64,000 nucleotides of DNA from Crocinitomicaceae bacterium (GCA_024643545.1 JAHEMR010000010.1:27529-91528); one strand, 5' to 3'; shown: positions 8,863-19,522, numbered from the stretch's first letter. Notes: generated from the letters alone by a model not told the origin. Numbers and translations are program-made.

Positions 8863-10035
8863 TCAACTACGTTTTTTATCCCGCATTTTCATGAATGGAA
8901 TTTCAATCAATTGGTATAAAACGTATGATATTGAAATCGTAAAAATCCAAAAAAGCAGGTAATCGAATACCCACCCTTTTCCAGCAACAAACTTGTCTAC
9001 ACTGTAATTTCCATGGATGGTGTGTTTAATGATCGCAATCGTTACCACGTTTAAATTCACGAGGTACATTGAATATGAAATCAAACTAAAGAAGGAAATC
9101 CAAGCGGTCCATTTCCCTAGTCCTCTTCGAAGGTTGGACATAAAAGGTAACATAAAGAATACCGCGAGGGACTTCAAAGTTGGACACCAAATATTTGCGA
9201 ATGGACCATAACTTTTTCCCATATGAAACTTCGAGTAATAAAGTAAATATAATCCCACTAAAACCAATAATATGTTCCATTTTGCATTCCATATTTTTGG
9301 ATAATAGAAAGCAATAAAGGCTGCTAAAACACCAAACATAATGGAATCTAAACGTGGAATCACCTGGTAATCGATTCCGTAACTTAAAAACTTTTTGAAT
9401 AATTTTAGTTGATAGGGGTTTGGATTTTCTGAAATACCATAAGAATGGTACAAGTAATAACGGTAGTACGTTATCGCTGTCAATAAACCAACGGAAACAA
9501 TTAAAATGGTCCATTTCGTGGAAGACTTAAACGCCATTAACGCCACAAAAAGAATGAATGGGACCGACAAATAGAACCATTCTTCGATACTCAAACTCCA
9601 AGCCTCTGCAAAGAATCCTGGACGATAATGGCCAAAAATGTTTTGCGTGAAAAAGAAAAATCGGAACCATTCCTTTGGGAAATTCACAGGAAAGAAAATC
9701 AGCGTATAGGCAAAAAGGAATAAAAGCACCACCAAATAAACAGGTAGTGTTCGCATCCAGCGTCGCTTCCAAAAGTCTAAAAGTCCAGGCCAAGAAGCTG
9801 CTTGTTTATTGAGTATTTTCACGAGGATTCCTCCAATTAAAAAACCGCTCAAAACAAAGAATATAGCTACACCATCATATAGATATGGATTCACTGATTT
9901 TTTAAATTCTTGAGGAACAAGAATTAGGCTGTGTCCAAGTAACACCATGAAAATGGCGATAAATCGCAAAACATCTAATCCAAATATTCTATTTTCTGAA
10001 ATCTCGAATTGGAATAATTTACGTAAGAAGGACAT
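8863..10035 (-). CDS. Acyltransferase family 3 (OafA/YrhL-like)
   Basis: Integral inner-membrane O-acyltransferase that usually moves acetyl groups onto surface polysaccharide or peptidoglycan. About ten hydrophobic segments are visible. The N-terminal block GLDVLRFIAIFMVLLGH carries the conserved R and H of the family, and FAEAWSLSIEEWFYL carries the W-S-L-x-x-E-x-x-F/Y motif. ATG at 10035 is preferred to TTG at 10068, which overlaps a TAAATTTG promoter box on the minus strand around 10066-10073. First gene of a three-gene operon. 390 residues is normal for the family. Confidence 0.88.
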   Translation of the reverse strand: MSFLRKLFQFEISENRIFGLDVLRFIAIFMVLLGHSLILVPQEFKKSVNPYLYDGVAIFFVLSGFLIGGILVKILNKQAASWPGLLDFWKRRWMRTLPVYLVVLLFLFAYTLIFFPVNFPKEWFRFFFFTQNIFGHYRPGFFAEAWSLSIEEWFYLSVPFILFVALMAFKSSTKWTILIVSVGLLTAITYYRYYLYHSYGISENPNPYQLKLFKKFLSYGIDYQVIPRLDSIMFGVLAAFIAFYYPKIWNAKWNILLVLVGLYLLYYSKFHMGKSYGPFANIWCPTLKSLAVFFMLPFMSNLRRGLGKWTAWISFFSLISYSMYLVNLNVVTIAIIKHTIHGNYSVDKFVAGKGWVFDYLLFWIFTISISYVLYQLIEIPFMKMRDKKRS

Positions 10036-10197
10036 TGCTTTATAAATATGGATTGGATAATAACCCAAATTTAATCAATGTTATCGTAATTCCTTTCATT
10101 TTAACTAATTTGTCATGAGAACGGTGTTTAATATTTTGAAGTGATTTTGCTTGGTGACCAACGCATTTCATTAATTTCGTTCCATCAAATTGCATTC

Positions 10198-11613
10198 ATG
10201 AAAAAAATACCCTTTTTCCTACTCCTGTCATTGATTCATTTACAGCTTCAAGCAAGCATTAAATTACCGATGATACTGAGTGACAACATGGTCTTACAGC
10301 AAAAAAGCGTTGTTAAGTTATGGGGAACATCCACCACGAAAAAAAATATTACTGTACGCGTAAGTTGGACAAACACCCTATTCTCCTGTGTAACAAAACC
10401 AGATGGGGCATGGGAAATTAGCATTTTCACACCCAAAGGAACTTTTGAAAAACAAAGCATCATTATATCAGACGGCACACCACTTACCTTAAAAAATGTA
10501 CTCATCGGAGAAGTTTGGCTTTGCGCAGGACAATCAAACATGGCGATGACTTTTTCTGGCTACCGGAATCAACCGATTGCGAATGCCAAAATTGAAATAG
10601 AAGCAGCTAAAGAGGAAAGTGGCATACGCATGTTCAACGTTGACAAAACAGCGTCCTATGCTCCAACGATTTCAGCTAAAGGGTATTGGTTACTAAGTAA
10701 TCCAAAAAATCTATCTTCCTATAGCGTGGTCGGATATACCTATGCACAACAATTGCAAAAAACGCTCAACTGTCCGATTGGCATCATCAATAGCAGTTTT
10801 GGTGGCTCAACAATTGAAGGCTGGTTGAACCAAAGTACCGTTGAAAAATACATGGACTATCCTTACAACGCAAACATTCCAGATTCAATGAGTAATTTGC
10901 GTCCATGCGTCATGTTTCAAGGGATGATCAGACCTTTGAGGAATTATCAAATTAAAGGAATCGTTTGGTATCAAGGAGAAGGAAATGTTGGACGATCAGC
11001 TACTTATGCACAAAAACTACAGGACCTCGCATACCTATGGCGTTTTACGTTTGAAAATCCGGAACTCCCTTTTTATGTGGTTGAAATTGCACCTTATTTG
11101 TATGAAAGTATTTCTGAGCCAGCTAAAATCAGAGAGGCAGCATTTAAAGCAACACATAACTTGGAAAATGCTGGGATAGTCTGCACAAATGATTTAGTCC
11201 CAAGTACAGAAGCAACCTGCATTCATCCACCGGTAAAAAAACCTATAGGCGAACGTTTAGGAAATTTATCCTTGCTGAAAACCTATCGCATTGATTCGAT
11301 TCAAGGACTATCTCCAGAATTTGATCACCTTGAATTACATGAGGATGAGGTTGTTTTATTTTTTAAAAATAGCTACGAAGGACTCCAACACGAAGGCATC
11401 ATTACAGGATTCGAAATTGGTAATTCTATACATGAATTTCATCTTGTAAATGCGGAAATTGGAGACAATAAAAGCACCATTGTTATTCCACTTGAAAAGG
11501 GAACGAGCGTTCACTCGGTACGCTACTGTTTCAAAAATTACCAAGTAGGGAACGTAAAAAATAGCGCAGGATTACCTTTGTTTCCGTTTAGAACAGATGA
11601 TTGGACTGAATAA
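10198..11613 (+). CDS. Sialate O-acetylesterase-like SGNH esterase
   Basis: Secreted esterase of the sialic-acid 9-O-acetylesterase (DUF303) family; likely removes acetyl groups from sialylated or other acetylated glycans. Signal peptide residues 1-19. The nucleophile block is CAGQSNM, the second block FGGSTIEGWL, the third WYQGEGN, and the catalytic His lies in CIHPPVKK. The residue before IHP is Cys, where GDSL enzymes often keep Asp, a substitution that I believe is tolerated in this family. ATG at 10198 is chosen because the longer GTG frame at 10141 adds 19 residues before the signal peptide. 471 residues is a usual length. Confidence 0.87.
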   Translation: MKKIPFFLLLSLIHLQLQASIKLPMILSDNMVLQQKSVVKLWGTSTTKKNITVRVSWTNTLFSCVTKPDGAWEISIFTPKGTFEKQSIIISDGTPLTLKNVLIGEVWLCAGQSNMAMTFSGYRNQPIANAKIEIEAAKEESGIRMFNVDKTASYAPTISAKGYWLLSNPKNLSSYSVVGYTYAQQLQKTLNCPIGIINSSFGGSTIEGWLNQSTVEKYMDYPYNANIPDSMSNLRPCVMFQGMIRPLRNYQIKGIVWYQGEGNVGRSATYAQKLQDLAYLWRFTFENPELPFYVVEIAPYLYESISEPAKIREAAFKATHNLENAGIVCTNDLVPSTEATCIHPPVKKPIGERLGNLSLLKTYRIDSIQGLSPEFDHLELHEDEVVLFFKNSYEGLQHEGIITGFEIGNSIHEFHLVNAEIGDNKSTIVIPLEKGTSVHSVRYCFKNYQVGNVKNSAGLPLFPFRTDDWTE

Positions 11614-11679
11614 AACCTTTTCCCGCTTGCATGCTCATTTCGGAGTTATTGCTTACCTTTAAGTAGAAATGTACGGCAC

Positions 11680-12453
11680 ATGAAAACTCCCTTCGACGAA
11701 AATGGAAAACTGAATACCTTTTGGAACAATTTGGCTTTTGTTAAACGCAAAAAACGCGAACGAATCGCAAAGGGAATTCTTTTATTAATCATTGGCTCTG
11801 TTTGGATGCTCAGAGAATTGGATTATGCCCTACCCGATTGGATTTTTGGTTTTCCAAGTATTTTCCTTTTACTAGGAACCTATTCCTTGGTCAAAAATGG
11901 TCCACAACAAATTGGTGCTTACATTTGGATTTTCCTTGGATCTTTTTTCATCGTCGATCAATTATATCCGAATTGGAATTTAAAAGATTTTATTTTGCCT
12001 TTTGCAATCCTCGTTTCTGGAGTGATTTTTCTATTAAATCCGCTGAAGATTATTCGGAATTGGCAATGGAACAAGTTCAAAAAAGAAATTGATTTTGCGG
12101 AGGATCACAGTACATCGGACGTGCTTTCCATGGATGCCATTCTTGGTAGCATTGAAAAAACGATCACATCCCAAGATTTTAAAGGTGGAAGAATCATTTG
12201 TTTACTGGGTAGTGTGGAGTTAAATTTAGTTAATGCCGACTTTCAAGGAGATTGTACAATTGAAGTGACTTCTATCATGGGTGGACTCGAGTTAATTGTA
12301 CCTGGTAACTGGGAAATCGTCAACGAAATTTCCGCAATTCTTGGTGACGTTAGCGACAAACGTATGATTCAGTCGGATGATGACTCACCACAGCGCAAAC
12401 TTCACCTGCGCGGTACCGCTGTATTGGGTGGTATTGAAATCAAATCCTTTTAA
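11680..12453 (+). CDS. LiaF-like / DUF5668 membrane protein
   Basis: A 257-residue protein with a cytoplasmic basic N-terminus, about four hydrophobic segments between residues 27 and 125, and a soluble C-terminal half with repeated beta strands containing MGGLELIVPGNWEI and AVLGGIEIKS. That half matches the LiaF/VraT-type C-terminal fold, and the N-terminal TM block the DUF5668 family. Homologues modulate cell-envelope stress signalling in Firmicutes; in Bacteroidota the role is not settled. It is followed after 2 nt by the next gene, so the two are co-transcribed. A near-consensus box TACCTTTA lies upstream around 11653-11660. Confidence 0.7.
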   Translation: MKTPFDENGKLNTFWNNLAFVKRKKRERIAKGILLLIIGSVWMLRELDYALPDWIFGFPSIFLLLGTYSLVKNGPQQIGAYIWIFLGSFFIVDQLYPNWNLKDFILPFAILVSGVIFLLNPLKIIRNWQWNKFKKEIDFAEDHSTSDVLSMDAILGSIEKTITSQDFKGGRIICLLGSVELNLVNADFQGDCTIEVTSIMGGLELIVPGNWEIVNEISAILGDVSDKRMIQSDDDSPQRKLHLRGTAVLGGIEIKSF

Positions 12454-12455
12454 AC

Positions 12456-14612
12456 TTGGTTTCATCTGTGATTCAACGACATCAATACAAATTAATCCTA
12501 CTCGGATTAACATTTGTTTTTTTGGCCTGGGAACTTCCCACGCTACTTTTTCATCCCAATGAATATTTATTAACAGCTGACGGTGACGGATTAAAAAGCT
12601 ACTATTCATTTGTCTACCACCTTACCTTTGATTCAACCTTGTTCCACTTTGGAGGAATGAACTATCCACATGGCGAGCATTACCTGTACACCGATGGATT
12701 TCCGGCTATCGCATGGCTCATTCAACTTTTGCCTTTTTTAAAGCCTTACGGGATTTTCATCATCCATTTTACGTTGATAATTAGCCTTTTATTCACACCA
12801 CTATTCATTTATTTAATCCTGAGGAAATTCCATGTACATGAGTGGATTGCCATTTTCGGTGCACTTTCTTTATTTATACTACAACCACAATTCCCTCGTT
12901 TATTCAGCCACTTGAGTTTGGCTTATTCCATTTTCTTTCCGCTTTCTTGGTATTTATTGCTGCGATATAAGGAACAACATTCATCACTAAAATGGATTGG
13001 ATTACTGATAATCAATCAACTCTTTTGGTACTTCATGCATCCCTATTTAGGATTCATGGTGACGGTTTTTTACGGGATTGATTGGGTGATCGAACAAGTT
13101 AAAAAACGCACATTATTCAGGCAAAGATTGATTACATTCGTACCGGTGATACTTCCAGTTTTACTCGTTCAACTTTTACTCAAGTTAACGGATTCAATTG
13201 GAGATCGACCCACTACTCCCTATGGGTTTTTCGAGTACCAAGCGCATTGGAAAAGTATTTTCTTACCAGATTCAGGTCCCATTCATGACTGGATTGCTCA
13301 CTACATTTCTTACGGTGAATTTCGTTGGGAGGGTTATGCGTACATTGGCTTTTTATCCATACTAATGCTCCTTTTCGGTGTTGGTTTTTTCATCTGGAGT
13401 CTTTTAAATAAGTCAAAGAAAAAAACTGAAATTCCCCCTCAATGGATCCCTGCACTTCTTGCCGCTTTCTTTTTACTCATTCTGTCCTTTGGTTTTCCTT
13501 TTAATGGAAACCCACATTGGTTAGATTACCTTACATTTCTCAAGCAATTTCGCGCACTAGGAAGATTTTCGTGGGTATTTTATTACGTTATTGGTGTACT
13601 TGGAATTTACCTATTGAACATCCTTTACGATCGATTTCGGGGATTGGAAATAAAACACCGCTTTCAACATAAGACGCTCATATTGATCCTCCTTTTACTT
13701 TGTCTTCAAATAAAAGAAGGATTGTCCTTATTGAAAATTCCTGAACATTTCGAGAAAAACATTTTTGACTGGAAGCATTTAAGCTCAGCGGAAAAACAAC
13801 TCGTTCGCTCCGCAGAAAAAATAAAGCCAGAAGTTAAGGCAATTTTACCCCTTCCTTGGTTCCACATTGGATCAGAAATCTATGGCAAGGAGGCAAATCC
13901 AAGCACCCTGAGAAACTCCTTTTTGCTCTCTGCTCATACTGGAATTCCAATTTATGCAGTCATGTTAGGTCGCACTTCGAAACAACAAACCATTGACTAT
14001 TTTCATTTTTTCTTATGTTCACAGCATACCTCTAAATCGAGTTATTTACCATTATTAATTTATCATTATCCTAGCGTTGGCTTATACGGAGAAGATGAAC
14101 AGAAACTGCTTTCGGATGCAAATCAACTAAATGCAAATTCAATTGGTGAATTGCTGATACTCAAGAAAAATCAGATTCAAAAGGACTTGTCACTTCACTC
14201 TTCTACGATTCTAAGAGAAGAATTTTCAGATGAAGAAAAATGGAATGGACAAGTCGTGAATGGACGATATCGTGGAAAGATTGAGAACTACAATACCATT
14301 ATAAGTTTAGATTCTAGTAAAATAGAACCCAATGAATGGTATGAAATTTCATTTGATTACTATCCTGATTGGACCAAACCTCTTTCGAATGTATGCTACA
14401 TTGAATTTGTTAATCCAAAAACAAAAGAAGTGAACTGGTTTTACGCAAGAAGTGTTGGCTCCTTCCCTGGGATTTATTCGAATAAAATTCACGCTAACAT
14501 ACGTTTCAAGTCACAAACTTTCCCCAGTGAGTATCATTGTTTTTTATTCGGTAAATCTACCAATGTATTTTTCGAAGTGGACCATATCAAGGTCCGAAAA
14601 ATCAAACTTTAA
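12456..14612 (+). CDS. Large multi-pass membrane protein, GT-C-like (DUF6311-type)
   Basis: About 718 residues with some ten to twelve transmembrane segments in the first 440 residues and a soluble C-terminal part. After TM1 the loop carries TADGDG, an acidic motif in the position of the catalytic Asp of GT-C glycosyltransferases. [10 protein letters not shown] and [11 protein letters not shown] are typical of uncharacterised Bacteroidota membrane proteins in this group. The C-terminal 150 residues look like a beta-sandwich. The start is TTG at 12456 (two bases after the previous stop) or GTG at 12468; no ATG is available nearby. The function, possibly transfer of a lipid-linked sugar at the outer face of the inner membrane, is inference. 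It ends in a TTAA shared with kbl on the other strand. Confidence 0.6.
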   Translation: MVSSVIQRHQYKLILLGLTFVFLAWELPTLLFHPNEYLLTADGDGLKSYYSFVYHLTFDSTLFHFGGMNYPHGEHYLYTDGFPAIAWLIQLLPFLKPYGIFIIHFTLIISLLFTPLFIYLILRKFHVHEWIAIFGALSLFILQPQFPRLFSHLSLAYSIFFPLSWYLLLRYKEQHSSLKWIGLLIINQLFWYFMHPYLGFMVTVFYGIDWVIEQVKKRTLFRQRLITFVPVILPVLLVQLLLKLTDSIGDRPTTPYGFFEYQAHWKSIFLPDSGPIHDWIAHYISYGEFRWEGYAYIGFLSILMLLFGVGFFIWSLLNKSKKKTEIPPQWIPALLAAFFLLILSFGFPFNGNPHWLDYLTFLKQFRALGRFSWVFYYVIGVLGIYLLNILYDRFRGLEIKHRFQHKTLILILLLLCLQIKEGLSLLKIPEHFEKNIFDWKHLSSAEKQLVRSAEKIKPEVKAILPLPWFHIGSEIYGKEANPSTLRNSFLLSAHTGIPIYAVMLGRTSKQQTIDYFHFFLCSQHTSKSSYLPLLIYHYPSVGLYGEDEQKLLSDANQLNANSIGELLILKKNQIQKDLSLHSSTILREEFSDEEKWNGQVVNGRYRGKIENYNTIISLDSSKIEPNEWYEISFDYYPDWTKPLSNVCYIEFVNPKTKEVNWFYARSVGSFPGIYSNKIHANIRFKSQTFPSEYHCFLFGKSTNVFFEVDHIKVRKIKL

Positions 14613-15799
14613 GAAATAACCCCCAAGTTCTTTCCAACTTTAATAAATGCCGCAATCGCTTTATCTAAATCAGCCTTTGAATGTGCCGCAGAAATTTGCG
14701 TACGAATGCGCGCTTGTCCTTTTGCTACGACAGGATAAAAGAATCCAATGGCATATATTCCTTCTTCCAATAATTCATTTGCGAATTTTTGAGAAAGTGC
14801 CGCGTCATAAAGCATGATGGGTACAATTGGAGAATCACCAGGTTTAATATCAAAACCAGCTTCAATGATTTGTTTTTTGAAATAGCGTGTATTTTCCTCC
14901 AAACGGTCGCGTAATTCAGTTGTTGAGCTCAAAATGTCAAACACTTTGATGGAAGCACCAACAATTGCAGGTGCCAATGAATTTGAAAATAAATAAGGAC
15001 GAGAACGTTGACGTAGCATATCTATGATTTCCTTTTTACCCGTTGTGTAACCGCCCATGGCGCCACCTAGTGCTTTCCCTAGGGTTCCGGTAATAATATC
15101 CACTCTATCCATTACCCCGCAATGTTCAGGAACTCCTCTACCTGTCTTTCCAATAAAGCCTGCAGAGTGGCATTCGTCTGTCATGACCAATGCATCGTAT
15201 TTATCGGCTAGGTCACAAATTTGGTCCATTTTAGCAATATCACCATCCATAGAGAAAACACCATCCGTCACAATCACACGAAAACGTTGTTCCTGCGCTT
15301 TGATTAATTGTTCCTCAAGGTCTTGCATGTCGGAGTGTTTATAACGGTATCTTGCAGCTTTGGCAAGACGAACGCCATCAATGATGGATGCATGATTCAA
15401 TTCATCCGAGATAATTGCATCTTGTTCTGTAAACAAAGGCTCGAAAACACCGCCATTTGCATCAAATGCTGCGGCATACAGAATTGTGTCTTCTGTACCA
15501 TAGAACTGTGCGATTTTAGCTTCTAGTTCCTTATGAATATCCTGTGTTCCACAAATGAAACGAACCGAAGACATTCCAAACCCATGTGTATCAAGCGCAT
15601 TTTTAGCAGCGGCAACTACATCCGGATGTGAGGACAATCCCAAATAATTATTGGCACACATCACAACCACATCTTCTCCTGTAGAAATCTTTACTTGAGC
15701 ACCTTGAGGACTTGTAATTACTCGTTCTTTTTTTAGAAGTCCATTTTCCTCAATGGAAGCCAATTCTTGTGCTAAAAAATCTTTGATTGAACCGAACAT
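14609..15799 (-). CDS. kbl: Glycine C-acetyltransferase (2-amino-3-ketobutyrate CoA ligase)
   Basis: PLP-dependent alpha-oxoamine synthase converting 2-amino-3-ketobutyrate and CoA to glycine and acetyl-CoA in threonine breakdown. 396 residues, the length of E. coli Kbl. Visible features: [12 protein letters not shown] near the N-terminus, [16 protein letters not shown], the [10 protein letters not shown] block with the PLP-ring Asp and His, and [13 protein letters not shown] with the Schiff-base Lys. The short N-terminus and NNYLGL favour Kbl over BioF or serine palmitoyltransferase. It starts one base after the stop of the upstream membrane protein gene, so the pair is an operon. Its TAA is nested with the stop of the convergent gene. 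Confidence 0.93.
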   Translation of the reverse strand: MFGSIKDFLAQELASIEENGLLKKERVITSPQGAQVKISTGEDVVVMCANNYLGLSSHPDVVAAAKNALDTHGFGMSSVRFICGTQDIHKELEAKIAQFYGTEDTILYAAAFDANGGVFEPLFTEQDAIISDELNHASIIDGVRLAKAARYRYKHSDMQDLEEQLIKAQEQRFRVIVTDGVFSMDGDIAKMDQICDLADKYDALVMTDECHSAGFIGKTGRGVPEHCGVMDRVDIITGTLGKALGGAMGGYTTGKKEIIDMLRQRSRPYLFSNSLAPAIVGASIKVFDILSSTTELRDRLEENTRYFKKQIIEAGFDIKPGDSPIVPIMLYDAALSQKFANELLEEGIYAIGFFYPVVAKGQARIRTQISAAHSKADLDKAIAAFIKVGKNLGVIS

Positions 15800-15800
15800 A

Positions 15801-16358
15801 TTATTTTTTTGAGTTTTCTTGAATTTTTTTTGTGATCAGTTGAGAAAGTACTTTCGCTTCTTTCTCAGATAATTTTCGACCGAACGTAATTTTTTTCTGA
15901 AAATAATCGAATGAAAAACGTTCCGCGCCATTCACCCAAGGAGAAGATTCCCAAATTCCTTGTAAGGAACCTTGTTTTGGAATTTCGTAAGTCATGTTTT
16001 TGATGTTATCAAAATAATATGGGTGTGACTTTCCGTACGAAAGAATACTTTTTTTAAGGTGAAATGCTCTTTCATCGATTTTGATGAATTCTTGTCCAAA
16101 CATGATCCACAAAAACGATTTGGTCACGCGAAACGCATAGTAACACCAAAAGACTACAAAAACCCACAGGATGATAACTTCTTGTTCCTTTAATGGCATA
16201 ACATTTAAAGCCCAAAATACAGTTCCTCCAATAGCGTACCACATGGCAAGCCATGAACCCATGATTGCGTTGATCCAAACATTTTTTTCAGGGTCAACGA
16301 CTATGGTCGTTTTTGATCTTTGATCAACAAAACTAATTCTATTTCCTATCCACTTCAC
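15801..16358 (-). CDS. Small membrane protein of unknown function
   Basis: 185 residues starting at GTG (MKWIGNRI). Two or three hydrophobic segments span residues 33-110, with a hydrophilic C-terminal half ending in Lys-rich helix. I do not recognise the family; the layout resembles bacterial PH-domain membrane proteins, but that is only a guess. The GTG is supported by a TAATTTTG box ending 4 nt upstream, the same spacing as other predicted leaderless genes here. It lies one base before kbl and just downstream of the gldN terminator. Confidence 0.7.
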   Translation of the reverse strand: MKWIGNRISFVDQRSKTTIVVDPEKNVWINAIMGSWLAMWYAIGGTVFWALNVMPLKEQEVIILWVFVVFWCYYAFRVTKSFLWIMFGQEFIKIDERAFHLKKSILSYGKSHPYYFDNIKNMTYEIPKQGSLQGIWESSPWVNGAERFSFDYFQKKITFGRKLSEKEAKVLSQLITKKIQENSKK

Positions 16359-16362
16359 CTTA

Positions 16363-16370
16363 CAAAATTA
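16363..16370 (-). promoter_or_regulatory. TAATTTTG -7 box, predicted leaderless GTG start
   Basis: On the minus strand the box ends 4 nt before the GTG at 16358. A TTG on the same strand (16392-16394) sits 21 nt upstream, inside the loop/stem of the gldN terminator, at the right distance for the -33 element. Confidence 0.55.
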
Positions 16371-16377
16371 AAATAAA

Positions 16378-16403
16378 AAAGCCCCGTCTAACAACGGGGC
16401 TTT
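16378..16403 (-). terminator. Rho-independent terminator after gldN
   Basis: GCCCCGT (16381-16387) pairs with ACGGGGC (16394-16400), extended by A-T pairs, and is followed on the minus strand by a T-rich run. It closes the T9SS operon. Confidence 0.85.
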
Positions 16404-16422
16404 CTAAAATTATACGTTTGTC

Positions 16423-17700
16423 TTAAAAATTCCAAACATCGTGTTCCCATGTACGGATTTCTTCTTTGATACGTTCAGCCTCATATAAAGCATCAACACC
16501 AAATTTGTAATCTTGAATTTCACGATCGAACTTGTCGGAAACTTTATAAATTGTAGAACTAAACTTGCGTTTCCAGAACAAATCATCCATTGACATCCAT
16601 TGCGCGTCATTTTGATCGTTATAAACGTAATAGTTGATAATTACATTACGAAGTTCAGGAAAGTACAACCAAAACATTTCGTTTTCTTCTACTTGTTCCG
16701 TATACTTATCTGCACCCAAATAAGGTGTGCCTTCTAAATCATATACAAGTAGTTTACCTCTTTCTTTTGGCTGACTTGGATCCTTCTGCTCCACACTACT
16801 ATATCTTGCAACTGGAGCAATAGCTATAATACGGCGATCCAACAGCGAACGCTCCTTGTCAAAGAACCAATCTTCTTTAATGTTGTAAGCGATAATGTGA
16901 CTTGAACCAACATAGCTAACGATATCATCATAAGAGATATTGAAACCTACGTCGCCATTATCCCAATAGCGTTGTAGAGTTTGGGGCTCGGAAACATACA
17001 TATCGATGATATCCTTATTCATATCGGCCAGATTGGAATCACTTCTTAACGAGTCTATGTACTGTTGTAAAGTTTGATTCGTTTTTAAGATTGGCACTTT
17101 ACCACCACCAACGGCAGTAAGTTCAATCTCAAACTCAGCTCCTTTTGCCCTTGAACTAATCGCTTTATTAACTCGGTCACGATATGTCCCTGAAGTAAAA
17201 TAATCATCTTTATCAACGCGTGCAATTGGATACCTTAAACTGTATCCATCTTCCAACGTTGTATAGTCAGGACTTGATACTTGATAAACCGTAAGGTCAC
17301 CTAACATTACATGTCTTAAAATTATTGTCCATAAGGACCATCTTTGTTGGTCTTTATTCCATCGAGGATCATCAATATCATTTCTTGTTGCAGGATTATA
17401 CAAGCTTCCACCTAGTGGGTCACCATCAAAATTATCAAAAGGAAAAAAGATTTCATGATTGATTTTCTCACGTGAATCTATGCGTGAGAATACACGTTTA
17501 GACCAAACCAAATCAGCTTCACGGACAAATTCCGGTTGGATAGCTTGTCTTACAGGAACTTCTTCCTTTAACACAACACCATCAATTACACCATTTGGAA
17601 GTACATTTACAGGACCTCTTAAGTCACCAGACTGCACTCCTCCTTGTCCAAATGCAGCTGTAATGCACAAACAACCTAAACCAAAAAATACTTTTTTCAT
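16423..17700 (-). CDS. gldN: T9SS/gliding motility protein GldN
   Basis: Periplasmic component that forms the outer-membrane-associated ring with GldK (PorK/PorN in Porphyromonas). 425 residues with a signal peptide ending near AAFGQ. The body carries the family's features: LVWSKRVFSRIDSREKINH, PFDNFDGDPLGGSLYNP, WSLWTIILRHV and the C-terminal DDLFWKRKFSSTIYKVSDK. The N-terminal 50 residues are Val/Gly/Pro rich and variable. It starts 11 nt after gldM and ends at the terminator at 16378-16403. Confidence 0.95.
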   Translation of the reverse strand: MKKVFFGLGCLCITAAFGQGGVQSGDLRGPVNVLPNGVIDGVVLKEEVPVRQAIQPEFVREADLVWSKRVFSRIDSREKINHEIFFPFDNFDGDPLGGSLYNPATRNDIDDPRWNKDQQRWSLWTIILRHVMLGDLTVYQVSSPDYTTLEDGYSLRYPIARVDKDDYFTSGTYRDRVNKAISSRAKGAEFEIELTAVGGGKVPILKTNQTLQQYIDSLRSDSNLADMNKDIIDMYVSEPQTLQRYWDNGDVGFNISYDDIVSYVGSSHIIAYNIKEDWFFDKERSLLDRRIIAIAPVARYSSVEQKDPSQPKERGKLLVYDLEGTPYLGADKYTEQVEENEMFWLYFPELRNVIINYYVYNDQNDAQWMSMDDLFWKRKFSSTIYKVSDKFDREIQDYKFGVDALYEAERIKEEIRTWEHDVWNF

Positions 17701-17711
17701 AACTTGAAATT

Positions 17712-19469
17712 TTACTGTGTCACTTTAAGGCCAGTAGAAACAGAAGCTGAACCTCCAGTTGATTGATTATATTTAATTTCCACAGTTACCATTCTTCCGA
17801 CTCTCGCCTTAGCTAAAGCACTTGAAGGAATTCTTGATCCTGTAAAATTAATAGGCTCATTGTCACCAACTGTAATTCTACCTCCGGTTACTGTAAACGA
17901 AAGTGCCGATAAAGGTGAATCTTGTCCTAATCCAACTGTTACGTTTCCACCAGATTTTGAAATTGTCGTTTGTTCTACATTTGGTCTAGGAAGCATTCTA
18001 ATTTTGTACTTAAACGTACCAAATGATTTAGATTTTCCATCCTTATCTTTTGCCGTTAACGTAATAGTAGCTAATCCTGCACCATTTGGTTTAACAATGT
18101 ATCCTTTTTGAGATGTACCATTAACCGTAAAAGTAGATGGTGTGCAAGTACCTTTGTCTATTGATATACTTGAACTTACCATTCCTGCTACAACTGGAAC
18201 AACTTTATTAGGATAACCCAAATATAAAACGGCCAACTCAGGTAAAGAAATTGATCCTTGGGGTTTTGCGATTGAAACTTTCCAAGACCATGGTTTGCGG
18301 TATTCAACACCTGACTTGTTGCGAATCATCACCGTACCACTTAAATTCATTTCACCAGATCCTGAAGCACGCGTCTTAACTGTACCAATACCATCTTTTA
18401 CGGTAATTGATCCTGAACCTGTAACTTCTGGATTATTATCTGAATCATAAGCAGCCATAGTCACTTTTAACTCGATGTCTTCTCCTTCTGTAGCAACACC
18501 AGGTCCACTAACTAATTGTTGAATTTTGTTAAATGAAAATTCTCCAACCGTAACTTTACTTTTCAATAAGTTTACTGCTTTCGCACGAGCACTTAAAATT
18601 TCATTCTGCATTGAAGACAATGAAGCTAATGCACCCACCATTGGTGCGTGGTCAAACGTTCGACCCATCCAATGGATGTTTTTTTGCTCATGGTGATCAG
18701 CGAATTCAATTTTCGTTAATTCTTGATATAGTCCTAATAGAACTTCTTCATCTTCCGGATTAACCTTATTTGGTTTAGAAGTTATCATTTTTGCAATTTT
18801 CTCTTGCAACTTCAAATTTGGCATGTTGTCGTTAACATCAGTAACCTTCACTTTCCAGCTGTTTTTTTCACCTTCTAAATAAGTTCCCGTTGTTTCAACA
18901 ATAAATTTACGGAATCCGTTGTAACGTTTCCATAATTTTAATCCATGTTTTGTTGGATCTAACCTTGTGATTTCCGAACCAACAATTTCGTGCATTGGAA
19001 TGTCGAATTGATCTTTGGCTTGAACGGCCATCAAATTTAGACGAGTTGGTTGAAGAGGGAATTTAGGATCGTATTTTTTCCATACAATTACCTTTTCATC
19101 CTCATCTTTTACCGTTTTCACATCCTCATTTGACTTCGTCATCATTTCGATTTTGATGTCATCGATGTATTTGATTAAAGATCCAGCTTCTTTATCAATT
19201 TTCTCAATCATACCTAGGTACTTCTTGATTTTTTTGATTTTCGCTTTCCCTGATTCATCGTTTGCCGTTGAATTCATTTCTTCAATCAAGGCACTTTTTG
19301 CAGCATTTCCGCGCTCTAATTGAGTAATACTACCGCGCTGAATGTTCTCTTCAATTGCCACAAACGCATCCAAAATTTGTTTGGAAACATTCAATGCAAG
19401 AAGAGCAGTCAAAACGAGGTACATCATACCAATCATCTTCTGTCTTGGGGTTTCCTTACCACCTGCCAT
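17712..19469 (-). CDS. gldM: T9SS/gliding motility motor protein GldM
   Basis: Inner-membrane protein with one TM near the N-terminus (residues 13-34, YLVLTALLALNVS) and a long periplasmic rod of four domains. With GldL it forms the proton-driven T9SS motor. R9 in KETPRQK is conserved and in known structures pairs with a Glu in the GldL membrane helix. 585 residues, longer than the roughly 515 of F. johnsoniae GldM from memory; the extra length seems to be in the first periplasmic domain, which has a Lys/Glu-rich helical stretch. It lies between gldL (53 nt) and gldN (11 nt). Confidence 0.95.
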   Translation of the reverse strand: MAGGKETPRQKMIGMMYLVLTALLALNVSKQILDAFVAIEENIQRGSITQLERGNAAKSALIEEMNSTANDESGKAKIKKIKKYLGMIEKIDKEAGSLIKYIDDIKIEMMTKSNEDVKTVKDEDEKVIVWKKYDPKFPLQPTRLNLMAVQAKDQFDIPMHEIVGSEITRLDPTKHGLKLWKRYNGFRKFIVETTGTYLEGEKNSWKVKVTDVNDNMPNLKLQEKIAKMITSKPNKVNPEDEEVLLGLYQELTKIEFADHHEQKNIHWMGRTFDHAPMVGALASLSSMQNEILSARAKAVNLLKSKVTVGEFSFNKIQQLVSGPGVATEGEDIELKVTMAAYDSDNNPEVTGSGSITVKDGIGTVKTRASGSGEMNLSGTVMIRNKSGVEYRKPWSWKVSIAKPQGSISLPELAVLYLGYPNKVVPVVAGMVSSSISIDKGTCTPSTFTVNGTSQKGYIVKPNGAGLATITLTAKDKDGKSKSFGTFKYKIRMLPRPNVEQTTISKSGGNVTVGLGQDSPLSALSFTVTGGRITVGDNEPINFTGSRIPSSALAKARVGRMVTVEIKYNQSTGGSASVSTGLKVTQ

Positions 19470-19522
19470 AATTTCTAGCTATTAGTTTGTTTGTAAATAA
19501 AATAAATTAGTACGTACTAATA

